From NCBI GenBank assembly GCA_021234155.1, contig JAJEKV010000162.1, positions 403,449 to 467,448 of the forward strand: 64,000 bases of DNA, in the 5' to 3' direction. Within the stretch, counting starts at the first letter, position 1. Each line of letters starts with the position of its first letter. This document shows, piece by piece, positions 33,279 through 46,100 of the stretch. The DNA comes from Isoetes taiwanensis. Lineage: Eukaryota > Streptophyta > Lycopodiopsida > Isoetales > Isoetaceae. The notes beneath the pieces were generated by a model. It had not been told where the DNA came from and made no database searches. It saw only the letters and a program-made list of their open reading frames with translations. A program made the position numbers and the translations under genes.

Positions 33279-34127
33279 TGCCTTGGCCACATGCTGACTT
33301 AGAGATGACGAGAGAGAATACGAGAGAATACGAGAGATGGGGGAGAGATGGGAGAGATGGGTGAGAGTGGGAAAACCCCACTCCAGTGTGGGAAATTCAA
33401 CTTATTTATTGTATTTCTTATGACACGCTTTTTAAAATTGAATGTGTCAATTGACACACTTCCAATTTTTTTGTGTCACATTTGACGTGTTGTGAACACC
33501 ATTGACACACTTTTTTATGTTATCAAATGAAGAAAATAATTTGAAATTCTACAACAAAAAGATTACAATATGAATTTTGCTATGAAAGATAAGTTTATAT
33601 AAATATAAGGAAAATGAAAAATTCTATTGAATATTAATTCTTCTTACATTATTAAGTATACACATACATTAAGCCTTGTACAGACAACTCTTGTGTATTT
33701 GGGGCTCTAATTTTTTTTGACACACTTAATATTTTTAAGTGTGTCAAATGACACATTTAAATTTTTTTTAAAAAGTCTCTTTTGACGCATTTTATCAAAC
33801 TATAAATTCTCTTTTGACACATTTTCTCTACGGAAGATGTCTCTTTGACACATTTTTTTGCTTTTGACACCCTCTGGGGTGTCAAATTCCCACACTGCCC
33901 CACTCTCACCTCGAGAGATGATTCGCCCCTAACAGCCGTTAGGGGCGTTTTCATTGCCCACTAACCAAACAAGTAGCCTTAATTTGCGCTGCCTGAAAAA
34001 ACTGCCCGAAATGTTTCCCACACCGAATACCAGGGGCGCCATTTCCCCTGTTTCTTGATCTTCAAGGCCGCCTAATTCTTGCTCCAAGTATCCAATTCCT
34101 CGAAGCAATTAGCCGATTACGATCCAG
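33279..34127 (+). other. 5' region and 5'UTR exon of Myb-like gene copy I (interrupted)
   Basis: Matches 49803-50127 of copy II except for the hAT insertion. It includes a CCCCTAAC/GTTAGGGG inverted repeat (about 33927-33946) and ends at a GATCCAG|GTATTC splice donor (GT at 34128). Confidence 0.65.
33384..33897. mobile_element. 514-bp hAT-type non-autonomous element
   Basis: Terminal inverted repeats CAGTGTGGGAA...TTCCCACACTG, flanked by the perfect 8-bp duplication CCCCACTC (33376-33383 and 33898-33905). The empty site exists in copy II (near 49897-49904, one mismatch). The interior has many TGACACA/TGTGTCA motifs near both ends, as expected for hAT transposase-binding repeats. No ORF. Confidence 0.93.
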
Positions 34128-34394
34128 GTATTCATCAGATCATGCAGACATTTGCATTATGTTTTTTGTGCAATCTTTTTTTTAATTGAAGGCATAAGTA
34201 TGTATTAAGAGTATATGTTAAAGTACAAAGATCGAAAAGCTCCAAGAGTAGAACTTTTTTAGAACAAAGACCTTTAGGAAAGGGTAGGTCGTGAACCCTG
34301 ATAAGATAAAACTAACCAAAAGCATAAAAGTAGTTATAACTTTAAAAGTATCTGGTAGTCTGAAACAGTTAAATCATCTCTGGATGGGCAGAAC

Positions 34395-37300
34395 TCATTG
34401 TACGCCCGAGTACCTCCTTTTCTTTGGCTCTCTTTTTAAATGGTCCTTTCTCCCCATGCCTTTGTTGGCAACTATGAACAGACAGTAGGGGCATTTGCAC
34501 TTATGGGCCATTCCTGGATTGAATCTGTCCTTCTTATCCTTGGCAGTACACAGAATGTTTCTCCTCTCGTCCAGATAAGCAGTGCAAGCACAGTTGCATT
34601 GGCAATTGTCTCCATGCTCGTTGGGTATTTCAACCCCAAATTGTTTCAGCCACTGTGCATTCGCATGGAGATTCATTCTCCTCCACCTCAGTCTTTTGAA
34701 CATGATAAGTGTATTTCCTGCACACAAGACAAAACTAACATAAGAACCTTAGTACTGATTACCAAAGATTTCCACAACCCAATTTATGTCATATTGGGCT
34801 TGCTTAATGATAGCATTAGGCCAGATTATTTCTTCATTGAATATCAGGGTATTCCTTCCTTTCCACATTCTCCAAAGAAGAATGTATCTCCTCCATTCCA
34901 CTGGGTTCTCAGGGAAAAGGATCTCGTCTATTTGCATATTGGCCAGTCCAGGAATATTAAGTCCTGTTTCTGCAAGCTCCAAGGTCCATTCTGCCCATAA
35001 GCAGTTTTTAAAAAGGTGTTCTTCATCTTCCTGGTCCTGCATGCATCTGACACATATATTAGAATCCGACATATTCAGCCTCCACCTTTTTCTGTTCGTG
35101 GCCAAAGCTTTATGCCAAAGCTGCCACATAAAGGCCTTAATCTTTGGATGAATTGGGCTTTTCCACATGTATTTCAAGTTCTTAGAAGCCCTGTCTGGAT
35201 CGATATTCCATTTTCTATGGATAGAGCTTTCTTGGTCCCTATTGAGGTACATGTATGCCAGGTTTACTCTATATCCACAGAAGCCATTGATATGCCAAAG
35301 GACATCTGTATCATGCCAGACTCCTACTGTCAACCTTTGGGTGATACTATTGAACAGCTGCTTGGAATCATCTCCTAGATTTGCTATGCTGGAATCCTGA
35401 TAGACAAAATCATCAGTAATATCTCTTATATAAGTAATTCCATTGTTGGTCCATTGCTTGGCTAGAGTAGGGAAATTAGTAGCCAGACAGGTTTTAGGGT
35501 CATCCAAAATGAGAGAGGGACTCCAGAAAATTGGTTGGTCTTGGGAAAGGCCTTCTTTCCATGTATACATACCCTTTACCTTCTGCCATGCCCTAATCCA
35601 CTTCTTGATAATCAGAGGTAATGTAGTGGGAATGGTAAATTCAAAGTAGATGCTATGGGGCAGCTGCATCTTGAGATTCCTCCAACCAAAGGGGTGGCAT
35701 TCTTGATATAGTGGGAGATTAGTGTGTCATTGACAGGGTGATTGATTTGATTATTGCAAGCTCTATAAAAAATACTTAGCAGCCGGTCACGAGCTTTGTT
35801 TCTCAATATTAATAACTCCCGGACCTCCCATCTTCTTGTGCTTGCAACATTCTTCCATAGAGATAGGAATCCAAAGCATCTTCGCTTGTCCCTCCCGCAA
35901 TGAATCTGCCAATAATCCCTTGCATTTTAGTTAGAACCTTCTTGGGTGCCACCATAATGGAAGATTGGTAAACCTGAGAGGAGGAGATGGCTGAATTTGC
36001 CAAAATGGCTCTCCCATTTTTAGAAAGAAATTTGGAATTAAGGGAGTCCACTTTTTGTAGAATTTATCAAGTAAGTCATCCCAAAGCTCACCAGCATTAG
36101 TTCTAATAGCATATGGAATGCCTAAAATTTTAGTTTTAGTAGTGGGAGAGAGGTACATACAACCGAAATTTGTAGCTGCTTGCTCACCCTCGTGTTGATG
36201 CCTTGAAATAAGTTTAGTCTTGGTAGGGTTGATTTTGCATCCCGAACACTTACCAAAATCTTCTAGAACAGCTTGGGTGTGCTGAATGGATTGTGCTTCC
36301 AAATGAAGAAAGAGAAAAGTGTCATCTGCAAAGTGAACATTTAAGATATCTCCAGCCTCTCGGGAGGGAGACTAAGACCTTTGATCAGATGTAAATCCTT
36401 GGCTCTCTTGAAGTGGTGTTCGTGCCTTCCATTATAATTAGAAAGAGGAAGGGTGCAAGGGGGCATCCTTGCTTAACCCCTTTTTAATGTCAAAAAGGGC
36501 TACACTCCCCATTAATGAGAACAATGCAGATCGAGTTCTTTGAGAATAGCTTGAAAAACTGAAATGACCCTATCAGAGAAGCCTAGCTTCTTGCAACACC
36601 AACATAGAAAAGCCCAACTTACTGTGTCAAAGGCTTTTGTAATATCCAATTTGAGGAGACCAATTGACTGATTAGAATCTTTGGCCCAAGAGATTCCTAA
36701 AGAAGCAGCAGCAACATTATCTAGAATGTACCTGCCCCTCAAATAGGCACTTTGAGTGTTGTTGATGACCTCTTCAAGGATAGGCTTGAGTCGAGCAGCC
36801 ATGGTACCTGAAATTAACTTATAAACCACATTGGTTAGGGAAATAGGTCTGTAATCAGAAAATGTAGTTGGGAGATCAATCTTTGGGATGAGAGCAATCA
36901 GACTTGTGTTAATCCTGCAGTCCAACTTCTTAGTTATCATAAATTCGTTAGCAAGGGATACAATATCCTTACCCAGAATTTCCCAAGATTTCTTGAAGAA
37001 TTCAGCTGGAAGGCCATCAGGGCCTGGAGTTTTACCATTTTCCATTCCCTGAAGAACCTTCAGCATTTCCTCATAACTAAAAGGCCTAGACAGACTGTCA
37101 TTCATCAGATCAGTAACTTTTTCCTGGATACACACAAAGTTCTCAATATCCTCCCTACTAATATTTTCCTCAGTCCCCATAATCCTGGAGAAATGAGTTT
37201 TGGCAGCATTCTTGAGTTGCAAATCATTGTCAATGCTATTGCCTTCCCACAGAATACTGTAGATATGATTTCTCTTAATCCTACCCTTAGCTTTGATGAA

Positions 37301-38401
37301 GAAATATTTCGAATTGCTCCTCTCATCTTCTTTGAGCTCCTTAACCTTTGCTTTAATTTTCCAGCCTTTGGCAATTCTGATCTCTTCTCTTTCTATTTGA
37401 AGTTTGATTTCATCTTTGAGTTGATCCTGGGCTACATCCAACTGGGATCTCAAATCCTGAAGATGAGCAGTGTTACTTCTATGAACTTCCTTCCCCCAAA
37501 CCTTAAGCCAATTCTTGATTCTTTTGGATACCCTTACCCACCAATCCATCCATCCTGTGTTACCATTAGGTCTCCTCTCTTGAGAAACAATCTGCTGCAG
37601 ATTAGGCAGAAATTCATCGAGCTCAAGAAGATTAGTATTAAGTTTGAAAAAAGAATTTCTCTTCCTTTGAGCAGTGTTTCCACAGATATTGATGAGCTGT
37701 GGAAAATGATCAGAAATTGTATAGTTGGTAAGATTCGTGACTCTAGTGCTATTATTCCAGAGGGCCTCACTGAGATAAAATCTATCATGAAGGCAGCAGA
37801 CAGGCTGGTCTCTGTGGTCATTCCAGCTATAGGACTGGGGGGTAACTCTGGCTAGAGAGAGGTGATGAGAGTAAAGGAGAGAGTTCCAGCCAGCAAATTC
37901 ATTATCAGTCAGGGGCCTAAAATTGGCACTTCTCATATAACTATGGGTGACCATGTTAAAGTCACCTGCTAAAATACACTCATCATAAGGAATTCTCTCT
38001 AGACTCCTATTAATAACCTCCCAAAGGCCGACTCTCTCTGAGGGCTGATGATAGGCATAGACATTGGTAAAGGCAATCCTCCTGTCACCAACTTTTCCAT
38101 GAATGATTTGCCATCTCTTACTGTTATCATTTACCATCTGAATGTCATCAAAGTTAAGCCTGTTACTCCAAGCAATGGTGATTCCAGCAGAAGTGTTGTT
38201 AGCTTTGAGAGACCAGTGCTGAAAATCATCAGGAAGAACATCTTTAATAATGGAATTAATGTTGTCATCATGAATCTTGTGCTCTTGAAAGAAAATAAAA
38301 TCCAGATTCATAGAACAGAGGCAAACCTTTAGTCTACCTCTTTTGATATTCGAATTGATGCCTTGGATATTCCAAGTAATACCTTTAAGACTTATATCCA
38401 T
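34395..38401 (-). pseudogene. LINE 2 ORF2 (EN-RT-zf-RVT), frameshifted
   Basis: From the N-terminus: APE endonuclease ITWNIQGINSN (near 38380), AGDFNMV (near 37965) and SDHFPQ; RT fingers LIALIPKIDLPTTFSDYRPIS (36840-36905); LLKLDITKAFDTVSW, motif A (near 36625); KRGVKQGCPLAPFLF, motif B (near 36480); FADDTFLF, the catalytic box, at 36315-36332; then a zf-RVT domain with KIKAFMWQLWHKALATN and C-x2-C...H-x4-C (35000-35150). Frames break near 36512, 36340, 36050 and 35700. A TAA at 34749 is followed in the same frame by a Cys-rich stretch (34395-34727, C-x-C-x-C and C-x-C-x2-C clusters). That stretch could be a C-terminal extension reached by readthrough, or simply part of the decay. Confidence 0.85.
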
Positions 38402-38542
38402 TGGAGGGGGATCTTTCTTGGTGATCTTCTTGGGGGTCCCAGAGAATAATCTTTGAGATTTTTCTTACCCCTCTTCCTTCTGTTGTTGATAGTAGACCAG
38501 GTCATATCCTCCAGGGTGGGGGTCTTGACTCGAAAGTCAAAG

Positions 38543-40416
38543 TCATCTTACGAGTCTTCCTTCTTTGGTCTCCTCATAATTGCCAAAATTGTCAAGGTCA
38601 AAAGTTGAGATGCCCAGATCCATGGTTGAGATAGTCATATTAAAGGGATCAACTCTAATAACCACTTTTGAGGGGAATTGGAAAATAATACCTTTATCAG
38701 GGAAATACCTGTCTTGAGAATCACTGGTTTTGTATTCATCCCTGTCTTCCCTGATGTCCCTTGTGCTGGTGTTGCAGACAACTTTGCTACAGTTGTCTTC
38801 CATGTTCTTTGCTTTGGGCATCCAAACTTGTTTAACCTGATGGGTTTCCTCCTGTTTATGATGTGTCTCCTTCTGCTTCTGGATCTTAACTTCTTTATGA
38901 TGCTCTTTAGGCTGAGAATTAGCCAGAGGCATTTTGGAATAGGAAACTTTGAGATCAAACCGCCCTCTTTCAGGGATTTTGCATGGGATACAGTCTTCCC
39001 AGTTTGAGTAAATTTTCTTTTGAATACAAACCAAGGGGAAGCTGGTTTGGGGGATCGAGACATGGATAATTTCCCCCAGACTACTTGCTATAGCCCTAAG
39101 GTGAGAGACAGTCCAGCAGCCCATAGGGAGATTCAAACAGGAAATCCAGGTGGTGGTGGCTATCGTGGAGAAGTCTCCTGGAATGTAGAGAGGGTCCCAT
39201 TTCATGATATAAACAGGGAAACCTGAGATAAGAGTGATTTTTCTGGTAAGAATCATGGGAACATTCTTCTCTTCTTTACATATAATCTGATAGGTCTTGC
39301 TGTCCAGCTTAAGGATAGATAATATAGGAACTAACAAAGTCTTGGTAATCCAATATTTGACAGTGCTAATGGAAGGACAGTTCTGAGGGAAGTGGACAAG
39401 AATTCCATGATTTATATATTTAATATTGGCTGTGTTATCCACGATATTACCCAGATCCAGAAATTCCTCTTCTTTTTTAGAATCTTCTTTTTCAACACAA
39501 TCATTAGCATCACTCACAGAATTGAAAGAATTAAGTAAAGCATTCTTGTAAGAAATACCGTTGATTTTGTCGTATTTTCCCATGATGGGGACTGAAGATT
39601 TCAAATTTTGCTTGGAGTTGGAGACCTTTGTTTTATTTTTGTCCAGGTTCTGCTCCTTAATGCTGGTACAGTTCTGGCATTCACAGTTTACGCAATCCGA
39701 CGGATGGAAGTAGCCATTACTGTCAGCAATCTCGCATTTGGTGGGAACTTTGAGCGGGAGTTGGTAAGTTTTATAGTCCATTTCAACTTGCTTCAGGAAA
39801 GTATCAGGGCCGAAGGAGGGAATCCTTTTCTTGAATCCTTTTCGGAAATCTTCAATTACGTGGTCATCTGCTTCCTCCCAAATTTTCACCAGTCGAAAGG
39901 AGGCTTTGGATTTCCACCCAAGATCCTCGAGTTCCTCAACCAGTTTTTTTGCTGCCCGAAGCATTTCTGTCATGGATCTCCTGAAGATCTGGTTCTTCAA
40001 GCTGCAACAATCATCTTTTGAATGCCCTGTTTTGACTCTTATGAGTTGGTATAAAAGGTTATCCATTTCCTGTATCTTCTGAAGCATTTGCCATGCCAGA
40101 TCTCGATCATTGGCTTTGCCTTCCTTGTACTGATTTTCCAATCTTTGCATTTCAAGTTTGCATACCAAGATCTGCCCTTCCTTCTGAACTCCCATACAGT
40201 CTGCTGCTGAATCTTGCTGTTCCCTGATAATATCGAAGGCTGCTTTGAGCTCTTTCATTTTTATCCATGCTTGATCTTTCTTGTCATCTAGGACAAAAAT
40301 TTGGTCCCAACTTTGAATGATCAAAATCGGGTCAGTGTCTTTGTACTCATCACGGGATCCTTCTTTGTTGAGGACCCTCCCACAACTGGTTTGCTCGTCG
40401 AAGCTTTAGCTCTCAT
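38543..40416 (-). pseudogene. LINE 2 ORF1 (gag-like, DUF4283-type)
   Basis: The main frame (593 codons) runs from about 40324 to 38543. The likely start is an ATG at 40416 in another frame (MRAKASTSKP...), joined by a one-base frameshift near 40325. An N-terminal helical region is followed by a Cys-rich patch C-x(14)-C-x2-C-x-C-x2-C (near 39690) and then a TTTWISCLNLPMGCW...AIASSLG stretch (39050-39200) typical of the DUF4283 RNA-binding fold of plant LINE and Copia-like gag proteins. It would coat element RNA. It lies directly upstream of ORF2 on the same strand, 141 bp apart. Confidence 0.75.
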
Positions 40417-40811
40417 GGTGGCACAAAGAAACTAGGGGAGAACGGAACGGAGGAAGAAGAAAAAAGAGGGTAAGGGGAAGCGAAAAGAGGGGAAAGAAAG
40501 GGAAAGGCGCAAAAGATCCGAAGAAGTGGCAAAGGACAAAGAAAAGGGAGAAGGAATGATTGGAAAGAAAGGGGGGAAAGCTACCTTGATAATGAAAGAG
40601 GGCTGCTCGTACCCTGGATGACCTGCAAGGATCTAGTCAGGGGGAGAGGGTCCCATCAATTATCAAGGAAGCAACAAAACCAAGAAAAAGGAAGAAAAGA
40701 AACTAGAGGATAAAGAAAAAGAAAAGAATGGGATGGGGGGAACTGAGGGAAATCGAAAACAGAAAGGGTTAATTCGCCACCCCGAACCTCCACACCACAA
40801 TTCCAAGATCA

Positions 40812-41186
40812 TCAAAGATTTCTCGGTTGGAGATCAAAGAAATTTGCCCAGTGATAGAGGGGATCAATCCCGAATTCTGTAGGGACCCCTAAAAGAAAGA
40901 GATTCCTTTCAAAGTTGTTCCCCAGGGATAGGTAAGGTTGTGAATTATGAGCCGCAACCCTGAGGGAACCAACTCTGTCGAAACAAAGGATGCAGAGAAA
41001 AAACTTGTTGAAGAAATCAAAATCTGCTCTACAGAAACCTATTCTAGACTGATTCCTAACAGCTAATCTGATCAAATCTTCAATGTTTTGAAGGGTGCTC
41101 TCATGGCCCTGGGGGGGGATGATCAAACCCAGCCCTTGGAGAACAGCTTCGAGCAAAGCCTCATCCATCAGGGCTGGGAGATGCAC
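40812..41186 (-). other. Leader-region ORF of LINE 2, unknown
   Basis: 124 codons starting MHLPALMDEALLEAVLQG within the 5' leader of LINE 2, ahead of ORF1. An amphipathic helix-like start and no recognised domain. It could be an upstream ORF, an N-terminal piece of ORF1 separated by decay, or chance. Confidence 0.3.
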
Positions 41187-41353
41187 GGATCCCGAGGCGC
41201 GAGGAGAGAGCGCTCATATCCGTTCCGCCCTTCCGTGAGATCCACCCGGCTGTGAATGTTGCAGGTCATGTTTTTTGTGCAATCGTTCATTAATTTTTGA
41301 TCGTCAATTTCCTTTTATGTCGTCCTTATTCCCAATCAATTAATTCGATTCAG

Positions 41354-41983
41354 ATGTCTAAGGCCTCTCGATCTGCTTTGCCAGCAACCAGCAAGCCTTT
41401 CGTGCCTCCTCGGGTTGAAAAAATGGCACCAAGAAGGACCCGGAAAATGACAGGCCAGATCTCCATGGATGTGCAATTGGAGACTAATTCTGAGCCAATT
41501 CCCTCTTCAAGACAGTCAAAAGAAAAGAGATCCAAGCGTGTAATCAGCGAAATTCAGGCATCCTCCAATATTGTGAGTGAATCTTTAGAAACCGATTCTG
41601 CTTTGGCTATTGTTGTGCATGAGAAGGAAAATTCGAAAGTGATAGACACAAAGAATAGGAAGTCCCCTGTGCAATGGACAGATCACGGTGTCTCCACATT
41701 CCTCAATCTCCTGAACGAGATGAAATTGGTAACCGAAGGCACCCTCAACCTCTCCAACACACAATGGAGGGAAATTATGATGAAATTGCAGCCCTTTGTT
41801 GGGGGTTTAGTGGAGCTGAGACAACTAAAGAACAAATGGGATAAGCTGCAAGCTAAATTTAAAGATGAGAAGGAGGCTTGTAGCCATACAGGTTCTGAAC
41901 CATCAAGTTGGCAGTGGTATGACAGAATGGAAGAAGTTAAATATGGTGTTACCTCTGATAATCCAATATCAGGTGCTACATGA
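41354..41983 (+). CDS. Myb/SANT-like protein, PIF/Harbinger accessory type, copy I (3'-truncated)
   Basis: ATG at 41354 directly follows a TTCAG splice acceptor; the 5'UTR donor is at 34128, so LINE 2 lies wholly in the intron. The protein has about 210 residues: a basic N-terminus (MAPRRTRKM), a low-complexity linker and a Myb/SANT-like DNA-binding domain (residues ~110-195) with VQWTDHGVSTFLNLL, NLSNTQWREIMMKL, LKNKWDKLQ and SWQWYDRMEE. Such proteins accompany PIF/Harbinger transposases and bind element ends; some are domesticated in plants. Copy II continues for about 170 more codons, but here homology stops after SDNPISGA and a short tandem repeat begins. The coding part is unbroken, yet the missing C-terminus and inserted elements make function doubtful. 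Confidence 0.75.
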   Translation: MSKASRSALPATSKPFVPPRVEKMAPRRTRKMTGQISMDVQLETNSEPIPSSRQSKEKRSKRVISEIQASSNIVSESLETDSALAIVVHEKENSKVIDTKNRKSPVQWTDHGVSTFLNLLNEMKLVTEGTLNLSNTQWREIMMKLQPFVGGLVELRQLKNKWDKLQAKFKDEKEACSHTGSEPSSWQWYDRMEEVKYGVTSDNPISGAT

Positions 41984-42160
41984 TAGGCTTCCCAAACTGC
42001 TATGCTAATAACTGTATCCTAGTCAATATGGATAAATCCTAATGATTACAACCCTAGAACGCATGTTTCATACACTAGTATGATAGGCTTCCCAAACTGC
42101 TATGCTAACAACTGGGTGTGGTATGATAGGCTTCCCAAACTACTATGCTAACAACTGGGG
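41978..42160. repeat. Three copies of a ~34-bp motif beginning TGATAGGCTTCCCAAACT
   Basis: Copies at about 41982, 42080 and 42130, starting exactly where copy I of the Myb-like gene loses homology to copy II. Confidence 0.85.
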
Positions 42161-43140
42161 CCTGGTCAATATAGATAAATGGTTTTTAAGCCACTCTAAG
42201 GATCATGACGTTGGAAGATATGTCTCATACACTACTAGGATCTGCAGAAGATAGCTTGAATCCTGGACTAATTGTATCATTCAGCTCATTTAGTATAACT
42301 GTACATAACATTGTTAATTTGGCTGGCTTTTCTTATGGGTACATAATGCAAAGGTGTGATCCACCTATTATAGAAATAAGCCTGTCTCTCCAGGTTCTGT
42401 AAGCATGATATGCATAAGGGCTGGAACTTCACAAGACTTCACAAGCATAGGACCAGTCCCCTAACCGGTGATAAATATTGTTGCATCCACGAGACCATTT
42501 GTTAAACCGTTTTACAAACATTGCATATGTCCAAACCATGGTCCAAACCATTGATCTATGGTTCCCTATGTTACCATATAATTTGGGGGCATTTAACCTT
42601 GAGATATTTTGTGGATTTTTTCTACCTAGGTGAGTAAAATTAGTCCTTTGGAATTATTACTTGGCAATTTCGCAACCTGGCTTTTTTTAGGGTTCCGCTT
42701 CTTGCAACCGAATTGTTGACGATCGCTGATCTGCCGGCTAGTGCTGATACAGACTCTAACTGCAGCTTCCCACTACCCTAAGATCTTTTACACATGGCAT
42801 AGATGATGTCGATCGCTTCATGCCAGATATATCCCTTATAGAAATAGCTGGAGATACATGCAAAAAGGTATGTCGCTTTTTAACTTCTCCTTTTTGCTAG
42901 TCTTTGCCGAAAATCTGCACACGACCGCCTTCATCTGATTTTTTGCTGCCTTATCTTTTTCATGCCAAAAATGAGATGGCATGTCCTTTCTTTAGGGTTA
43001 TACCCCTTTAAAAGCAACAAAGGAATTGTCCGCAGAGATTTGCCTTGTTCCCTTCGATATGCTGTCTGGCTGAGCTGCGCCTTTCTAACTCATTATACCG
43101 GATTATGCATCTCTGATCTTGTTTCTAACTCTTGGCCAAT
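42161..43140 (+). other. Sequence upstream of the Penelope-like element, possible 5' exon
   Basis: Mostly non-coding. The stretch about 42789-42867 reads FTHGIDDVDRFMPDISLIEI in one frame and ends at AAG|GTATGT (GT at 42868), so it could be a 5' exon of the following gene. This is only a guess; no match to a family was seen. Confidence 0.3.
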
Positions 43141-46100
43141 ATGGGAAAAACAGAGGGAGCTACCAACAAGGGGGCTACTAGAGCCAAACTCCTTGATCTT
43201 ATTAAAAGAGCAGGGATTGATCTCAATGCATTGTGTAGAGCGGAGTGTGAATCAATAGCTCAACCCAGTAAAATGTTCTTGGAGAAGATTGTGGCTAGAT
43301 ATCATCTTGATTCCTCTATATCGACACCTATTCCTACTGCCAATAAGTTTGCTGGACCAAGTAATCCTACTGGTGTTAAAAGATTCTTTGCATCTGTGGA
43401 GGGTACATTGGACAAGGAAGCATCAACTCCACACATCACCAACATTGCTGATAATACCATACAAGTGGAGCAGAGCACTGCTGAACCCGATGGGAGTGAA
43501 CCCATCCAGCTTCATCAGGTCTTATATAAGTTTTTTTTACTCTAGCTAACAGGTTCTCTTGAAATTATGGAAAACAGGCCAGTAACTTTTCTAATATTCA
43601 TTCTTATTTTGCTGAATCCTTGCATTGCTTCTTTAATTGATGTATCTAAAATCTATCTCCAGAAATACATATATCTTAAAAACTGAGGGTTAATGGATAT
43701 AGTAGAACCTATGGCACAATAAACTCATTCTCTTAAGCGGGGATCTCTGGGCAGCATTTTTGTCTCATTGTTATCTACAGTATAAAAGTATATCTCAGAA
43801 ATTTATGACATCTATAAAGTTTGATTCTAGAATGGGACTCGCAAGAAACCAACAAAGCGCCCGAATAGATAGGCTTCTCATTCATCTCAGCAGATTTTCT
43901 ACAATGGTGGACAGTGGGTAGCCGCACACATGCGAACTACCCACGAAAAATAAAGGGAAAATCCAATTATATCATTTGGACCCCAAAACAAATACAATGC
44001 TAATAGATGAGTGGCTGGGTGAAAGCATGTTAGGGCCTACATAAAAAATTACCAAAAAGGTACTTTTCTGTGTACTTCTGTGCAAGTACATAATTGTATT
44101 TTAAAGTACCTAGACTACAAGATTGACTAAAAGAAATTGTGTTATGTTCAAGAGTAGTAGTACATACATGTTGTAAGGTACTTTGTGATGTCAAGAAGAT
44201 GTTAAGAACTCAAATATATCATCATCTTTGGCTACCCAGAGTATTTTCCAGGTAGTTTCCAAAACATGTAGGCCCTAACATGCTCTTACCCGGCTGATGT
44301 ACCTGCCGAAAGCTTATCACCGGGATTAAAAAACCCCGCCCTTTCGGGTTTTCGAGGAAAAACCCTAGTGATAAGCCTTCGGCAAGGGGCTTAGACAAAT
44401 GTAAGGCATAGAATCGCTCCCAAAAACCCCCGCATGGAGAAGTCGAAACGGATGCCGCTCGCCAACCTGTACCTGCACATCACCAACACAACAAACGAGA
44501 AACATACCAGAGAATAGCATCACCCAGCGGGTGGAAAAAAAGCATCACCCAGCGGGTGGAAAAACATGATAAACAGAACTTGTACAATAAACAAAGAAGG
44601 GGGGGAGGGTGGGTTCAAAGAGAAGAAGGTACTGCTGAGAGAAGAGGAAGCGCCGATGAGACGTGGATGCAGAAACGCACCTGAAATAGCGAACTCCCAA
44701 CCCAAAACGGGCATGCGCCGCCCGCATGCATGCATGACATGCATGCTCGTCCCATTCTAGAATGGCGATCCGATGTCTCGGATCGATGCGATTCTAGAAT
44801 GGGACTCGCAAGAAACCAACAAAGCGCCCGACTACCAGAGAACTTCCTTACAAACTAGGATCAAGGACGAGGTCACAGGACGAGGCCAAAGGCCAGTAAA
44901 GGATAGCAAGAAAGATACGCCAAATTGGCTAAACCAGGCAGGAAGAAGCCCCTCCCCTGCCTGGAAACAATTCAAAGAGAAGAAGGTACTGCTGAGAGAA
45001 GAGGAAGCGCCGATGAGACGTGGATGCAGAAACGCACCTGAAATAGCGAACTCCCAACCCAAAACGGGCATGCGCCGCCCGCATGCATGCATGACATGCA
45101 TGCTCGTCCCATTCTAGAATGGCGATCCGATGTCTCGGATCGATGCGATTCATTCTGGTTTTTATCATGTATTACATGGACTAACAGTTTGGTGAAGGGC
45201 GAAGAGCCGAGTAAAACAATAGCTTACCTGTCATCCCTTGTCTCGCTACCATTATCATGCTAACGTTGACATGTTTGGGTGCAGGTAACCTGTTTTACTC
45301 CTCCAAATCTTTGTTGATCTTTGGATGCATGGAGTTCTTGGTACAGGAAGAAATTCTACAACATATTGCTGTCTTAGACATCATGATTTCTCAAAGTTCA
45401 TCTCTCTATTGTTAATTTTCTAAGTCTTTACTCTAAGGCTGGTAAGCATTTTTGCAAAACTTCTTTGGAACACTTGCATTCCAGTCTGTTTGAGCCTGGT
45501 ATAAGGCATTTGATCTACATAAGCAGTATTTTTTTTGGCATGGCATACTATGTTTCACATAGTATTTGCCTTCATACAACATTTATGGATATATTTCAGA
45601 AATACTATGAAATAATATTTGAAAGTTTCTGCATATTTTGACTGTTAAAAATTTCTGATATGAACATGCTTGAAAAATGCTGAAATTGCAAAAGATCATA
45701 TTAATATCTGATAGATCGAGTGAAGCTAAAATGTTTACCTACATTTATGCCCATGACATACCATTTTATTGAGATTTTCAATGTATTACTTCCCCTTAAA
45801 TTATGGTAGGGATCTAGTTCTTTTTCTAAGGATACATATGCTGAAATTCCTTTATGCAATTCAAACATGCTTGTATCTTGCTTACATTCAGGTTTGATCA
45901 TCTCTAATATTCCTAACGTTCCCTTATTGGATTAAGGTGTTAAAACTTTGAAATTAAGTTCAAAAATATTTATGCATATTTTGCATCCTCATTTCTGAAT
46001 GGTTTTTTAATCTGATGCAAGATGTTTTTTCTGAAATATCTCCAATGTTCTATGGGTCTCTTGCTTTATGGATCTATGACCAGTTTAATTTATTTGGTTC

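Larger units (their letters stand above)
34176..41267 (-). mobile_element. LINE 2, 7.1 kb, minus strand, 17-bp target-site duplication
   Basis: Inserted in the 5'UTR intron of copy I. ATGTTTTTTGTGCAATC at 34159-34175 is repeated at 41268-41284, and the uninterrupted site is in copy II (about 50159-50175). The tail is a short poly(A) (T8 on the plus strand, 34176-34183). Order: 5' leader with a possible small ORF, ORF1, ORF2. Plant L1-like. Probably full length, but frameshifts have inactivated it. Confidence 0.93.

Noticed and set aside
44566-44760. Lys/Glu-rich small protein duplicated at 44773-45117
   Set aside because: The frames lie in a direct repeat within an intron and show no domain.
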